Source of the DNA: Bradyrhizobium sp. 186
GTDB lineage: Bacteria; Pseudomonadota; Alphaproteobacteria; Rhizobiales; Xanthobacteraceae
Direction of reading: 5' to 3'
DNA: 64,000 bases
NCBI RefSeq assembly: GCF_023101685.1
Contig: NZ_CP082164.1
Span: forward strand, 1,488,001-1,552,000
Position 1 is the first letter of the stretch. Every line of letters starts with the position of its first letter. The notes under the pieces are model-generated. The model had not been told where the DNA came from and searched no databases. It saw nothing but the letters and a program-made list of their open reading frames with translations. Shown here in pieces: positions 9,063 to 18,624 of this stretch. Position numbers and translations under genes: made by a program.

Positions 9063-10460
9063 ATGAACGCCAATCTGGCTGCAGTTCTGTATCTCGTGGC
9101 GGGTGTGCTGTTCATCCTGTCACTGCGCGGGCTGTCCAGCCCCGCCTCATCCCGGCAGGGCAATTTCTTCGGCATGATCGGCATGGCGATCGCGGTCGCG
9201 ACCACGCTGGCCAGCCATCCGCCGGCGGACGGCCTCGCCTGGATCCTCGTGATCCTTGGCATCGCCATCGGCGGCAGCGTCGGCGCCGTGATTGCGCGCC
9301 GGGTGCCGATGACCTCGATGCCGGAGCTGGTCGCCGCCTTCCACTCGCTGGTCGGCATGGCCGCGGTGCTGGTCGCCGCCGGCGCGTTCTACGCGCCTGA
9401 GGCCTTCGACATCGGCTCGCCCGGCAACATCCATCCGCAGAGCCTGGTCGAGATGTCGCTCGGCGTCGCCATCGGCGCGCTGACGTTTACCGGTTCGGTG
9501 ATCGCGTTCCTGAAGCTGTCCGCACGCATGAGCGGCGCGCCGATCATCCTGCCGTTCCGCCACGTCATCAACATCGTGCTGGCGCTGGCGCTGGTGTTCT
9601 TCATCGTCGGCCTCGTGCTGTCCGGCAGCGCGCTCGACTTCTGGCTGATCGTCATCATCGCGCTGACGCTCGGCGTGCTCATGATCATCCCGATCGGCGG
9701 CGCCGACATGCCGGTCGTGATCTCGATGCTCAACTCCTATTCGGGTTGGGCGGCTGCCGGCATCGGCTTCACGCTCGGTAACTCCGCACTGATCATCACC
9801 GGCGCGCTGGTTGGCTCCTCGGGCGCGATCCTGTCCTACATCATGTGCCACGCGATGAACCGGTCCTTCATCTCGGTCATCCTCGGCGGCTTCGGCGGCG
9901 AGACCGCCGCGGCCGGCGGCGCGACGGGCGAGCAGAAGCCGGCCAAGCTCGGCTCGGCGGACGATGCCGCCTTCATCATGAAGAATGCCTCCAAGGTCAT
10001 CATCGTGCCCGGCTACGGCATGGCGGTGGCGCAGGCCCAGCACGCGCTGCGCGAGATGGGCGACATCCTGAAGAAGGAGGGCGTCGAGGTGAAGTACGCG
10101 ATCCACCCGGTCGCGGGCCGCATGCCCGGCCACATGAACGTGCTGCTGGCGGAGGCCAACGTGCCCTATGACGAGGTGTTCGAGCTCGAGGACATCAACT
10201 CCGAATTCGCGCAGGCCGACATCGCCTTCGTGATCGGCGCCAACGACGTCACCAATCCGGCCGCCGAAGAGGACAAGACCTCGCCGATCTACGGCATGCC
10301 GGTGCTTCAGGTCTGGAAGGCCGGCACCGTGATGTTCATCAAGCGCTCGCTCGCCTCGGGCTATGCCGGCATCGACAATCCGCTGTTCTATCGCGACAAC
10401 ACCATGATGCTGCTTGGCGACGCCAAGAAGGTCACCGAGAGCATCGTCAAGGCGATGTAG
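9063..10460 (+). CDS. pntB: NAD(P) transhydrogenase subunit beta
   Basis: The 465-residue protein has about nine membrane helices in its first 270 residues, then a soluble NADP(H)-binding domain III. The latter shows the family motifs VPGYGMAVAQAQ (near 315), GRMPGHMNVLLAEA (near 355) and IGANDVTNPAA (near 395). Length equals that of other PntB proteins. It is the last gene of the pntAA-pntAB-pntB operon and completes the transhydrogenase. No terminator with a T tract was seen in the 170 bp after it. Confidence 0.96.
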   Translation: MNANLAAVLYLVAGVLFILSLRGLSSPASSRQGNFFGMIGMAIAVATTLASHPPADGLAWILVILGIAIGGSVGAVIARRVPMTSMPELVAAFHSLVGMAAVLVAAGAFYAPEAFDIGSPGNIHPQSLVEMSLGVAIGALTFTGSVIAFLKLSARMSGAPIILPFRHVINIVLALALVFFIVGLVLSGSALDFWLIVIIALTLGVLMIIPIGGADMPVVISMLNSYSGWAAAGIGFTLGNSALIITGALVGSSGAILSYIMCHAMNRSFISVILGGFGGETAAAGGATGEQKPAKLGSADDAAFIMKNASKVIIVPGYGMAVAQAQHALREMGDILKKEGVEVKYAIHPVAGRMPGHMNVLLAEANVPYDEVFELEDINSEFAQADIAFVIGANDVTNPAAEEDKTSPIYGMPVLQVWKAGTVMFIKRSLASGYAGIDNPLFYRDNTMMLLGDAKKVTESIVKAM

Positions 10461-10629
10461 GAGCCGAGGCAAGCGGACCCGGGCCTCAACAAGGAGCGGC
10501 ACAGGTCCTATCTCATGCCGCCCATGCGGCGGCGTGCGGCTGCCGCGAAATTCAGCGAGCATCCGGCTCGATGTCATGAAATTGCTGCGGAGCCGTCGCA
10601 AGTCCTAGGATGGGGCCGGCAGCGCAGTC

Positions 10630-11428
10630 ATGACATTCGTGAAATGGATCGCCATCCTGCTCGTGACCGTCTATTTCGTCGGTCTCGTCGTGCTGTATGT
10701 CCGTCAGCGCGAGATGCTGTTTCCGATTCCGCCGGTCGGTCGCACGGCACCGGATGCCGCTGGTCTTCCCGAAGCGGAAGAGCACGTCCTGACCACGTCC
10801 GACGGCGAGAAGGTCATCATCTGGCACGTGCCGGCCAAGCCGGGCCGATCCTTAATCCTGTATTTCCCCGGCAACGGTGATCACCTCGCCGGCCCCGTCA
10901 GCCGCTTCAAGGCCATCACGGCCGATGGCACCGGCCTGGTCGCGTTGTCCTATCGCGGCTATGCCGGCTCGAGCGGCGCACCGAGCGAGCAGGGGCTGCT
11001 GCGCGATGCTGCCGCTGCTTACGCTTTCACGAGCGCGCGCTATGCGGCGGAACGAATCGTCCTCTGGGGCTTTTCGCTCGGGACCGGCGTGGCGGTCGCA
11101 GTCGCATCCGAGCATCCAGCGGGAAAATTGATCCTGGAAGCGCCATACACGTCGACAGTCGAGGTCGCCGCCTCGCTCTACCGGTTCGCTCCGGTCCGCC
11201 TGCTGATGCGTGATCAATTCCGTTCCGACGAGCGGATCGTGCGCGTCACGGTGCCGCTGCTGGTGATGCACGGCACCAATGAATCTTGCCATTTCCATCG
11301 TCTTCGGAGAGCGTCTGTTCGCGCTCGCGCATGAGCCGAAACAGTTCGTTCGGTTTCCCGGTGGCGGACACGACGATCTTGATTCCTTCGGTGCGATCGA
11401 AACGGCGAGGCGGTTCATTGCGTCATAG
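10630..11428 (+). pseudogene. Alpha/beta hydrolase, apparently frameshifted near its catalytic Asp
   Basis: Frame one starts with a membrane anchor (about 1-22) and contains the nucleophile elbow GFSLG with Ser about 149, typical of small YfhR/BAAT-like hydrolases. It reads HGTNES and then loses the family pattern, stopping after 234 residues. From 11282 the +1 frame continues correctly (LAISIVFGERLF, then FPGGGHDDL with the catalytic His) and ends at TAG 11426-11428. Removing one A from AATGAATC would give HGTNDLAIS, restoring the catalytic Asp and a protein of about 265 residues, the usual size. So a one-base insertion is the simplest reading. Whether it is real or a sequencing error cannot be told here. 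Confidence 0.82.
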
Positions 11429-12860
11429 GCAGCCCGGTACAAGGCGCGCGGTCTGGCTTATCGCCTTGAACCTCGCGCTCCTGCCGCAGGATGCGCTCGC
11501 TGCAACCGGGCTCGACGGTGCCGCCATGCGCTGGCCCTATGCGCTGCCGTTTGCCGGCCTCTTGCTGTCGATCGCGCTCGGGCCGCTGCTGCTTCCGAAG
11601 TTCTGGCATCATCATTACGGCAAGATCGCTGCGGCCTGGTCGGCATTGGCGCTGGCGCCGATTGCCTGGCAGGCCGGGGTCGTGGCGATGCTGGCGGCCT
11701 TGGTCCACGCCATGTTGGCCGAGTATTTCAGTTTCATCGTTCTGCTGTTCGCGCTCTATGTCGTGGCCGGGGGCATTTTGGTCAGCGGCGACCTCAAGGG
11801 CACGCCATGGACCAACACCTGCATCATAGCCCTTGGCACGCTGATGGCGAGCATCGTCGGCACCACCGGCGCTGCGATGATCCTGATCCGTCCCTTGATC
11901 CGTGCCAATCTGGCGCGGCGCCACAATGCCCATGTCGTGATCTTCTTCATCATCCTGGTCGCCAATGTCGGCGGTGCACTAAGCCCGCTCGGTGATCCCC
12001 CGCTCTTTGTCGGTTTCCTGCACGGTGTCGATTTCTTCTGGACCACCCGGCACATCTGGCTGCAAACGGCGATCGTGGCCGGGCTGTTGCTCGCGATCTT
12101 CGTCGTGGTTGACGTCTGGCGTTTCCACAAGGAGCCGCCATTCAGCGGGGCGGGACCGGCGCAGCCGGTCCGGATCCGCGGCCTCGTCAACCTGTTGCTG
12201 ATCGCGGCCATCGTTGCGAGCCTGCTGGTATCGGCGATGTGGCGGCCCGGCATTGCGTTCGACGTTTTCGGAACGAAACTGGAGTTGGAGAGCATCGTAC
12301 GCAATTTGGTGCTGCTGGTGATTGCAGCCCTGTCGGTGTGGCTGACGCCGGACGAGCACAGACAGGCCAATGGCTTCACCTGGGAGCCGATCCGCGAAGT
12401 CGCGAAATTGTTTGCCGGCATTTTTGTCGCGATTATTCCGGTCATCGCGATGCTCGACGCCGGCCAGCACGGTGCGTTTGCCTGGCTTCTGTCGGCGGTG
12501 ACGGCGCCGGACGGGACGCCGCGCGAAGTCGCTTATTTCTGGTTCACGGGATTGATGTCCGCGTTTCTCGACAACGCGCCGACCTATCTGTTGTTCTTCG
12601 AACTCGCCGGCGGCGATCCGCATCTCCTCATGGGCGAGCTTGCGGGCACGCTTGCATCCATCTCCATGGGCGCGGTCTACATGGGCGCTCTAACTTACAT
12701 CGGCAACGCGCCGAATTTCATGGTAACCAGCATCGCAAACGAGAGCGGCATCGCGATGCCAAGCTTCTTCGGCTACCTGCTGCGGGCCGGCGCCGTGCTG
12801 ATTCCGCTGTTCCTGCTGCTGACCCTCCTGCCGGTCGCGCCGATCCTGCACTGGCATTGA
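11418..12860 (+). CDS. NhaD/ArsB-family sodium:proton antiporter
   Basis: The protein has about 12 hydrophobic helices and the citrate-transporter-like features of the NhaD/ArsB superfamily: LGDPPLFVGFLHGVDFFW near the middle and FLDNAPTYLLFFEL and IGNAPNFMV near the end. It likely exchanges Na+ for H+ across the inner membrane. The TTG at 11418 is proposed as start because GCGAGG lies seven bases upstream and the result is a normal signal-like N-terminus (RHRQPGTRRAVWLIALNLAL...). This gives 480 residues and overlaps the end of the hydrolase by 11 bp. An ATG at 11526 is an alternative. ChaA follows 49 bp later, so the two cation antiporters may be co-transcribed. Confidence 0.82.
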   Translation: MRHRQPGTRRAVWLIALNLALLPQDALAATGLDGAAMRWPYALPFAGLLLSIALGPLLLPKFWHHHYGKIAAAWSALALAPIAWQAGVVAMLAALVHAMLAEYFSFIVLLFALYVVAGGILVSGDLKGTPWTNTCIIALGTLMASIVGTTGAAMILIRPLIRANLARRHNAHVVIFFIILVANVGGALSPLGDPPLFVGFLHGVDFFWTTRHIWLQTAIVAGLLLAIFVVVDVWRFHKEPPFSGAGPAQPVRIRGLVNLLLIAAIVASLLVSAMWRPGIAFDVFGTKLELESIVRNLVLLVIAALSVWLTPDEHRQANGFTWEPIREVAKLFAGIFVAIIPVIAMLDAGQHGAFAWLLSAVTAPDGTPREVAYFWFTGLMSAFLDNAPTYLLFFELAGGDPHLLMGELAGTLASISMGAVYMGALTYIGNAPNFMVTSIANESGIAMPSFFGYLLRAGAVLIPLFLLLTLLPVAPILHWH

Positions 12861-12909
12861 ATCTGCGGCACGAACTGTTACTGCTGTCCTGACACAATGG
12901 AACCGGTGG

Positions 12910-14007
12910 ATGAGCGCGCATAGCCCGATGCCTCGATCGGCCTGGGTCTTTCCGGCCCTGGCGGTCCTCCTGTTCGTCGCCGTCACCGCGACGGACTACA
13001 CTTTCACCCTGTCGCTGGCCGGGCTTGTCTTTGCGATCATTCTGCTCGTGATCCTGTTCGGGACGGTGTTCGCCGCCGTGCACCATGCTGAGGTGATCGC
13101 GGAGCGGGTCGGCGAACCCTACGGGACGTTGGTGTTGACGCTCTCGGTGACCATCATCGAAGTGGCGCTGATCACCACGATCATGCTCGGCGACAAGCCC
13201 GCGCCGGCGCTCGCGCGCGACACTGTGTTTGCCGTCGTGATGATCGTCTGCAACGGGCTGGTCGGGCTCTGCATCTTCATCGGTGGCCTCCGCTACCGCG
13301 AGCAAGGTTTTCAGCTGTCCGGCGCCAACGTCTATCTCAGCGTGCTGTTCGCGCTGGCGACGATTACGCTGATCATGCCCAACTACACCACTACCACGCC
13401 CGGCCCGGTCTATTCGACGATCCAGCTTGGCTTCGTCGACGTGGTCACGCTCGCGCTCTACGCGGTGTTCCTCTACACGCAGACCGTCTTGCACAAGGAC
13501 TACTTCGTCCATGAAAGGGCGGACGGCGAGGGCGGACAGACCCATCTCGCGGGCGGGATGTTCGTGCTCAGCGTCGTGCTGCTGCTGGTCTCGCTGCTCG
13601 CTGTGGTGCTGCTGGCCAAGAAATTCTCGCTGGTGGTCGACGCGGTCGGCGCCAAGATCGGCGCGCCGCCTGCCTTTGCCGGCCTCCTGGTGGCGCTCCT
13701 GATCCTGCTGCCCGAGGGCGTTGCCGCGATTTCGGCGGCCCGCAAGAACGACCTCCAGAAGAGCATCAACCTCGCGCTCGGCTCGTCGCTGGCGACCATC
13801 GGGTTGACGATCCCGGCCGTTGGCGTTGCCACCTACGCGCTCGACAAGGAGCTCGAGCTTGGCCTCAACCACCAGGGGATCGTCTTGCTGTCGCTGACCT
13901 TCTTGCTGAGCATGCTGACCTTCGGCACCGGCAGGACAAATGTCCTGTTCGGACTGGTGCATATGGTGGTATTTGCCGTCTACGTGTTCATGGTGTTCGT
14001 GCCCTAG
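12910..14007 (+). CDS. chaA: Calcium/proton antiporter, ChaA/y4hA type
   Basis: This 365-residue protein has about 11 membrane helices and the two Glu-containing repeats of the Ca2+/cation antiporter superfamily: LTLSVTIIEVALITTIM (first half) and LLPEGVAAISAARKNDLQ followed by NLALGSSLATIGLTIP (second half). Size equals E. coli ChaA (366). It should export Ca2+ (possibly Na+ or K+) in exchange for protons. It follows the NhaD-type antiporter and precedes a cupin gene by 8 bp, so the three are probably one transcript. Confidence 0.88.
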   Translation: MSAHSPMPRSAWVFPALAVLLFVAVTATDYTFTLSLAGLVFAIILLVILFGTVFAAVHHAEVIAERVGEPYGTLVLTLSVTIIEVALITTIMLGDKPAPALARDTVFAVVMIVCNGLVGLCIFIGGLRYREQGFQLSGANVYLSVLFALATITLIMPNYTTTTPGPVYSTIQLGFVDVVTLALYAVFLYTQTVLHKDYFVHERADGEGGQTHLAGGMFVLSVVLLLVSLLAVVLLAKKFSLVVDAVGAKIGAPPAFAGLLVALLILLPEGVAAISAARKNDLQKSINLALGSSLATIGLTIPAVGVATYALDKELELGLNHQGIVLLSLTFLLSMLTFGTGRTNVLFGLVHMVVFAVYVFMVFVP

Positions 14008-14015
14008 GAGAGACG

Positions 14016-14300
14016 ATGCTTGCCGCCAAATCCGAGGTTCAGGTCGACAACGAGGAGGTCCGGGTGACCGAGTGGCGGCTCGTCCCGGGCAGCGCGACCG
14101 GGCATCACACCCACGGGATGGATTACGTGATTGTTCCCGTCGTCGCCGGCGAAATGACCATCGTGGCGCCCAATGGCGAGCGCTCCAAGGCGCAACTTGC
14201 GGCCGGAAAATCCTACTTCCGCAAGGCGGGGGTGGAACATGACGTACTTAACGAAACTTCAACGGAGATCGTGTTCCTTGAGATCGAGCTGAAGCCGTAG
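14016..14300 (+). CDS. Small cupin-domain protein
   Basis: A 94-residue single-domain cupin. Motif 1 is visible as GSATGHHTHGMDYVIVPVVAGE (two His plus Glu in the usual metal-site spacing) and motif 2 as KSYFRKAGVEHDVLNE (one His). It is likely a metal-binding beta-barrel of unknown substrate. It begins 8 bp after chaA and has a GGAGAG site just upstream of the ATG, suggesting translation from the same message. Nothing shows whether it is an enzyme or a sensor. Confidence 0.8.
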   Translation: MLAAKSEVQVDNEEVRVTEWRLVPGSATGHHTHGMDYVIVPVVAGEMTIVAPNGERSKAQLAAGKSYFRKAGVEHDVLNETSTEIVFLEIELKP

Positions 14301-14416
14301 TGAAGCCTTAGGTGAAGCCTTGGGCTTACGTTACCGATTGCCATCGATCCGTCGCAGTTGATCCCTTACTATGCCTCAAAGTTCCCGCATCAGATCGTGC
14401 GGGGAGTGGCCGAGAA

Positions 14417-15394
14417 ATGCTGAAATACATCGCTAAAATCTCGATGGATGTCTTCCCCTCCGTGCTCGCGACGATCATCGGGGCGTACATCGTTAATCAT
14501 TACATCAATGCCAAGCCGGCGGCGGATGCGCCGGCGGCCATGGTGGCGCCTGCCCAGGCCGGCAAGAACGGCAAGCCCGCCGACGTGGCCAACCTCCCGG
14601 CGCCCGGCGTCAAGGCCAAGGGCATTTCCGAGAAGAGCGTGACGGACAAGGCAGCTGCCGACAAGCCCGTCGATCATCCGGCCGCCGAGGCCAAAGCTGC
14701 GGACTCCAAGGCTGCGGACTCCAAGGCTACAGACTCCAAGGCTACAGATTCCAAGGCTGCGGACGTGGCGCCGGCCGAGACCGCGCCGGCCGCCCCGCGC
14801 GGCCGATCGTCGGCGCGTGAGAAGGCGGTCGCCAAGTCCGCACCGACCGTCACCGCTCCCGCGACCGCCGCTCCATTGGTCGAGGCCAATTCGGCGCCGG
14901 CTGCTGCCTCTCAGGCCGCAACCCCCGACCCCAACGATCTCGTGCGTGCCGCGATCGAGCGTTTGCGCAAGTCGCCTGACAGCAAGTCTTCCGAGATCAA
15001 GTCTTCCGAGCCCAAATCGGCCGAGAAACCGCCTGAGCCTGCGGCTCAGGAGGCCGCCCGCGCACCGGAAGCGGCCCCGCGGATCGTGCCGTCGGCTGTG
15101 CGCCCGCTGCCGCCGCCGATCACGGTGTCGACGCCCACCGAGACCGAAACCTATGGCAACGGATCGTCGTCGCCGACGAACCCGCCCTACACGGCCTCGG
15201 TCGGCAACGGCGATGCCAACCGGCTGACGCCGCCGGCTGATATCCCCGTTCCGATGATCGCGCCCCCGCTCGACCTGCGCGCCGACGCAGGCGGCCCGAT
15301 GCCGCGGCCCAAGACCAATGTCGCCGACGAGATGTTGTCCGGCGTCAAGTCGATGTTCCACGCCGTTCTGCCGAAGAGCGTCACCCCGGATTAA
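14417..15394 (+). CDS. Membrane-anchored Ala/Lys/Pro-rich protein of unknown function
   Basis: I do not recognise a family. The 325-residue protein starts with a likely membrane helix (about 10-30, VFPSVLATIIGAYIV) and continues as a long low-complexity region rich in Ala, Lys, Pro, Ser and Asp. That region includes a five-residue repeat AADSK/ATDSK encoded by a 15-bp tandem repeat, then SSEIKSSEPKSAEKPPE. The C-terminal 60 residues are Pro-rich and end DEMLSGVKSMFHAVLPKSV. The composition suggests an extended periplasmic linker or envelope protein. ATG 14417 is preferred over an upstream in-frame start because the membrane segment then lies at the N-terminus. Convergent with the TPR lipoprotein. 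Confidence 0.7.
   Translation: MLKYIAKISMDVFPSVLATIIGAYIVNHYINAKPAADAPAAMVAPAQAGKNGKPADVANLPAPGVKAKGISEKSVTDKAAADKPVDHPAAEAKAADSKAADSKATDSKATDSKAADVAPAETAPAAPRGRSSAREKAVAKSAPTVTAPATAAPLVEANSAPAAASQAATPDPNDLVRAAIERLRKSPDSKSSEIKSSEPKSAEKPPEPAAQEAARAPEAAPRIVPSAVRPLPPPITVSTPTETETYGNGSSSPTNPPYTASVGNGDANRLTPPADIPVPMIAPPLDLRADAGGPMPRPKTNVADEMLSGVKSMFHAVLPKSVTPD
14696..14764 (+). repeat. 15-bp tandem repeat inside the Ala/Lys-rich gene
   Basis: Four full copies and one partial copy of GCTGCGGACTCCAAG begin at 14696, 14711, 14726, 14741 and 14756. Copies one and two are identical. Copies three and four carry GCTACA in place of GCTGCG, and copy four also has GATTCC. Each copy encodes A-(A/T)-D-S-K. 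Length change by slipped pairing would keep the reading frame. Confidence 0.92.
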
Positions 15395-15420
15395 GAAAGC
15401 GCCTGCTTGCGCTCGACCTG

Positions 15421-16071
15421 TCAGCCGCCGACGCGGGCAAGACCGCTGCGCGCGGCGTCGTCGCGCGGGCGAAGCGACACTGCCTTGGTGTAGGACGCCG
15501 CCGCCTTGGCCTTGTCGCCGAGCCGCTCATAGGCCTGCCCCCGCGTCGTCCAGACCTGGGCATTGTGCGGATCGGCCTCGGAGGCCTCATCGAGATCGGC
15601 GGCGGCTTCCTTGATCTTGCCGACGGCGAGATAACTGATGGCGCGGCCGAGCAGAGGCTCGACCTTCTGCGGGTTGAGCCCATTCGCTGCGCCGAAATCG
15701 GCGATCGCAAAATCGTGCTCGTTGTTATTCTGGTAGATCAGGGCGCGGGCATAGAGCGCCTGCGCATTGTAGGGATCGAGCGCGACCGCGCGATTGAACT
15801 CGTCGAGCGCTGCCGCCGTCTCCCCTGACTTTGCCAGGGCTTGGGCCTTTGCCGTGTGGCCCTGGGCTTCGGTGACATTGCCGGCGCTGATCGCGCTGTT
15901 GTCGGCGGCAGCCGCCCTGGGGGCTTCCTGCGGCTTTTCCTTCTCCGGCATCAGCGATCCCAGATCGAAGGAGCAACCGGACAGTGCGATCCCCACCAGA
16001 GCCAACGCGAGCGGCTGCTGCCAGATATGGCGTAACCGCGCCAAGCTGTGCTCGGGGAAAGGGGAGGCCAT
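15421..16071 (-). CDS. Tetratricopeptide-repeat lipoprotein
   Basis: The 216-residue protein begins with a lipoprotein signal: a positively charged start, the hydrophobic run PLALALVGIAL and the lipobox LSGC (Cys about 33). The rest holds about three to four TPR motifs (for example AAALDEFNRAVALDPYNAQALYARA and AAADLDEASEADPHNAQVWTTRGQAYERLGD). It should be a protein-interaction scaffold anchored to a membrane in the periplasm. Its partner is unknown. It is convergent with the Ala/Lys-rich gene, and rpsU lies upstream on the same strand, separated by a terminator. Confidence 0.87.
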   Translation of the reverse strand: MASPFPEHSLARLRHIWQQPLALALVGIALSGCSFDLGSLMPEKEKPQEAPRAAAADNSAISAGNVTEAQGHTAKAQALAKSGETAAALDEFNRAVALDPYNAQALYARALIYQNNNEHDFAIADFGAANGLNPQKVEPLLGRAISYLAVGKIKEAAADLDEASEADPHNAQVWTTRGQAYERLGDKAKAAASYTKAVSLRPRDDAARSGLARVGG

Positions 16072-16127
16072 CTACGGTTCGCTCGCGCTGGTGCCGCATC
16101 GGTGATGCCCCGTCCCAGAAAGGCACC

Positions 16128-16161
16128 ATGCAAAACAATAACGCGGGCCAAGGGCCCGCGT
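16128..16161 (-). terminator. Rho-independent terminator after rpsU
   Basis: The perfect 9-bp inverted repeat ACGCGGGCC / GGCCCGCGT (16141-16149 and 16153-16161, three-base loop) lies about 35 bp downstream of rpsU on the minus strand. Read on that strand it is followed by TTATTGTTTTG, a T-rich run, which is the classic terminator arrangement. Confidence 0.85.
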
Positions 16162-16194
16162 CATCGAAAACTCAGTCTTGCAAATTCGGCAAAA

Positions 16195-16497
16195 TCAGCG
16201 GGGTCCGCGCGGACCGGCACCCGGGCCGCTACGGCCACCGGCGCCACGATCACCACCGGGACCTGCGCCGAACACCGGCTTCGGCTTCATCGGCAGCAAG
16301 CCTTCACGCTGGAGCTTCTTGCGGGCCAGCTTGCGCGCGCGGCGCACGGCTTCGGCCTTTTCGCGGGCCTTCTTCTCGGAGGGCTTTTCGTAGTGACCGC
16401 GGAGCTTCATCTCGCGGAAAATACCCTCGCGCTGCATCTTCTTCTTCAGCGCCTTGAGGGCTTGGTCGACATTATTATCGCGAACGAGAACCTGCAC
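16195..16497 (-). CDS. rpsU: 30S ribosomal protein S21
   Basis: A 100-residue protein starting [20 protein letters not shown], with the conserved S21 core ([23 protein letters not shown]) and a very basic middle. The C-terminal 25 residues form a Gly/Pro/Arg-rich tail longer than in E. coli S21 (71 residues). Such a tail is common in this group of alphaproteobacteria. It belongs to the small ribosomal subunit and aids initiation. It is monocistronic with its own terminator. Confidence 0.96.
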   Translation of the reverse strand: MQVLVRDNNVDQALKALKKKMQREGIFREMKLRGHYEKPSEKKAREKAEAVRRARKLARKKLQREGLLPMKPKPVFGAGPGGDRGAGGRSGPGAGPRGPR

Positions 16498-16758
16498 GCG
16501 GCATCCTCTTTGGTGGATCGGATTTGAATTCTGATAAGTCTAAGGGGATGGCAAAGCACAAGCCCTTAACCTTGAGCGCGCGGATGTATCAGACAAAACC
16601 TGACATGTCCACCTGCGAAGCGGCTTATCGGGCCAAGTTACGCCATTAAATGGGGCGAAAATTCCGCCTTGCGGTCGCATTTGGGGTGATTTGGTGCCAA
16701 AAGGCGGGCCGTTTTCCGGAGGTTGATCCGGAAATCTGGAAATCAGGGGAGACGCTAC

Positions 16759-17481
16759 ATGGACATGAAAAAATATGCCGCCGAGGCTATTGGCACGTTC
16801 TGGCTCACATTCGCGGGCTGCGGCAGCGCGGTGATCGCGGCGGGCTTTCCGCAGGTCGGCATCGGCCTGGTCGGCGTGTCTCTCGCGTTCGGCTTGAGCG
16901 TGGTCACCATGGCCTATGCGATCGGCCATATCTCGGGCTGCCATCTCAACCCGGCGGTCACCGTCGGCCTTGCCGCAGGCGGACGCTTTCCGGCCGGGCA
17001 GATCCTGCCCTATGTGATTGCACAGGTGGCCGGCGCGATCGTGGCCGCCTGGCTTCTCTATGTCATCGCGAGCGGGGCCCCCGGATTCGATGTCACCAAG
17101 GGCTTTGCGTCCAACGGCTATGATGCGCATTCGCCTGGCCAATACAGCATGATCGTGTGCTTCATCACCGAGGTGGTGATGACCATGATGTTCCTGTTCA
17201 TCATCATGGGCTCGACCCACGGCCGCGCGCCCGCGGGCTTCGCGCCGCTCGCGATCGGGCTTGCGCTGGTGATGATCCATCTCGTCAGTATCCCCGTCAC
17301 CAATACGTCGGTGAACCCGGCGCGCAGCACGGGCCCCGCACTGTTCGTCGGCGGCTGGGCGCTGGCGCAGCTTTGGCTGTTCTGGGTCGCACCACTGATC
17401 TGCGGCGCGCTTGGCGGGGTGATCTATCGCTGGCTCAGCGAGGAGCCCACCGGCGTCGTCGCGGGCGCGAAGACGGCGTAA
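16759..17481 (+). CDS. aqpZ: Aquaporin Z (water channel)
   Basis: The 240-residue protein has six membrane helices and both NPA boxes (HLNPAVTVG near 60 and [11 protein letters not shown] near 190). The Arg after the second NPA (NPAR) and the His and Thr/Cys context fit a water-selective AqpZ more than a glycerol channel. ATG 16759 is chosen because GGGGAG (16747-16752) is six bases upstream. A second ATG at 16765 is possible. Convergent with purK, separated by a shared hairpin. Confidence 0.93.
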   Translation: MDMKKYAAEAIGTFWLTFAGCGSAVIAAGFPQVGIGLVGVSLAFGLSVVTMAYAIGHISGCHLNPAVTVGLAAGGRFPAGQILPYVIAQVAGAIVAAWLLYVIASGAPGFDVTKGFASNGYDAHSPGQYSMIVCFITEVVMTMMFLFIIMGSTHGRAPAGFAPLAIGLALVMIHLVSIPVTNTSVNPARSTGPALFVGGWALAQLWLFWVAPLICGALGGVIYRWLSEEPTGVVAGAKTA

Positions 17482-17489
17482 TCGAAGAG

Positions 17490-17517
17490 CGGGATCGCGG
17501 CAGTCGCCGCGGTCCCG
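17490..17517. terminator. Hairpin between convergent aqpZ and purK
   Basis: The inverted repeat CGGGATCGCGGC / GCCGCGGTCCCG (17490-17501 and 17506-17517) forms a 12-bp stem with one G-T pair and a four-base loop. It fills the whole gap between the two convergent stops. It lacks a clear T tract on either strand, so a bidirectional terminator is likely but not certain. Confidence 0.6.
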
Positions 17518-18624
17518 TTACTTGCCTGTCGCCGGCCTGACTTCGGTGACGTGGCCCATCTTACGGCCGGGGCGCGGCTCGCCCTTGCCATAGATGTGGA
17601 CGGTCGCGCCGGGCACGGTCAGCCATCTCTCGTACTCGTTGATCTCGTCGCCGATCAGATTGGTCATGGTGACGACCTCGCCGTGGCGCACGGGCCTGCC
17701 GAGCGGCCAGCCGGCAATGGCACGGATGTGCTGCTCGAACTGCGAGACGGAGGCGCCGTCGAGCGTCCAGTGCCCGGAATTGTGCACGCGCGGCGCGATC
17801 TCGTTGACCAGCACCTTCGGTCCGGTGCCATTGGCGAGCACGAACATCTCGACGGCGAGCACGCCGACATAATCCAGTGCGTTTGCGATTTTACCCGCGA
17901 TGCTGCGGGCTTCCTCCGCCAGTGCATCCGGAATCGGCGCGGGCGCGCGCGACACTTTCAGGATGTGGTCGCGGTGCTCGTTCTCGGTGACGTCGAAACA
18001 TTCGACCTGGCCCGCGGCCGAGCGCGCGGCGATCACGGAGATCTCGCGCTCGAACGGCACGAAGGCTTCCAGGATCGCCTGCTTGGTGCCGAGGCTGGTC
18101 CAGACCTTCGCGATGTCGTCGCCGTTGCGGATGATGGCCTGGCCTTTGCCATCGTAGCCGAAGCGGCGGGTCTTCAGCACGGCGGGAAGTCCGATCCGGA
18201 CGATCGCCTCGCGCAAGGAAGCGACGGAAGTGACGTCGGCGTAAGCGGCGGTGCCGACGCCGAGCCGCGTCACAAAATCCTTCTCGGCGAGCCGGTCCTG
18301 GGTGGTCTCGAGGATCTTGCGGTTGGGCAGGACCGGGCGGCGCGCGTCCAGCACCATCGCGGCCGCCGCCGGCACGTTCTCGAACTCGTAGGTGATGACG
18401 TCGACGTCGCTGGCAAACATCTCGAGTGCCTCGACATCGGCATATTCGGCGCAGGTCGCGTTCAGCACGACGTCGAAGGCCGGCGAATCCGGGTCGGGCG
18501 AGAACACCTGGCAGCGTAAGCCCAGCCGCGCCGCCGCCATCGCCAACATCCGGCCGAGTTGTCCGCCGCCGAGGATTCCGATGGTGTCGCCGGGCTTCAG
18601 CTTCACCCGTCTGGTCTCCGTCAC
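17518..18624 (-). CDS. purK: 5-(carboxyamino)imidazole ribonucleotide synthase
   Basis: A 368-residue ATP-grasp enzyme that makes N5-CAIR from AIR, ATP and bicarbonate in purine synthesis. The N-terminal motif [13 protein letters not shown], the ATP-grasp segment [12 protein letters not shown] (near 155) and [16 protein letters not shown] (near 275) are all PurK signatures. The start codon is GTG (18622-18624), overlapping the purE stop by four bases (GTGA), so translation is coupled to purE. Length is normal. Confidence 0.96.
   Translation of the reverse strand: MTETRRVKLKPGDTIGILGGGQLGRMLAMAAARLGLRCQVFSPDPDSPAFDVVLNATCAEYADVEALEMFASDVDVITYEFENVPAAAAMVLDARRPVLPNRKILETTQDRLAEKDFVTRLGVGTAAYADVTSVASLREAIVRIGLPAVLKTRRFGYDGKGQAIIRNGDDIAKVWTSLGTKQAILEAFVPFEREISVIAARSAAGQVECFDVTENEHRDHILKVSRAPAPIPDALAEEARSIAGKIANALDYVGVLAVEMFVLANGTGPKVLVNEIAPRVHNSGHWTLDGASVSQFEQHIRAIAGWPLGRPVRHGEVVTMTNLIGDEINEYERWLTVPGATVHIYGKGEPRPGRKMGHVTEVRPATGK

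Noticed and set aside
9147..10601. Long open frame antisense to pntB
   Set aside because: Composition is His/Asp/Arg-rich and repetitive, no family features, and pntB on the other strand is fully convincing.
16540..17280. Open frame antisense to aqpZ
   Set aside because: Arg/His/Asp-rich translation and no domain; aqpZ has both NPA boxes and a good ribosome site.
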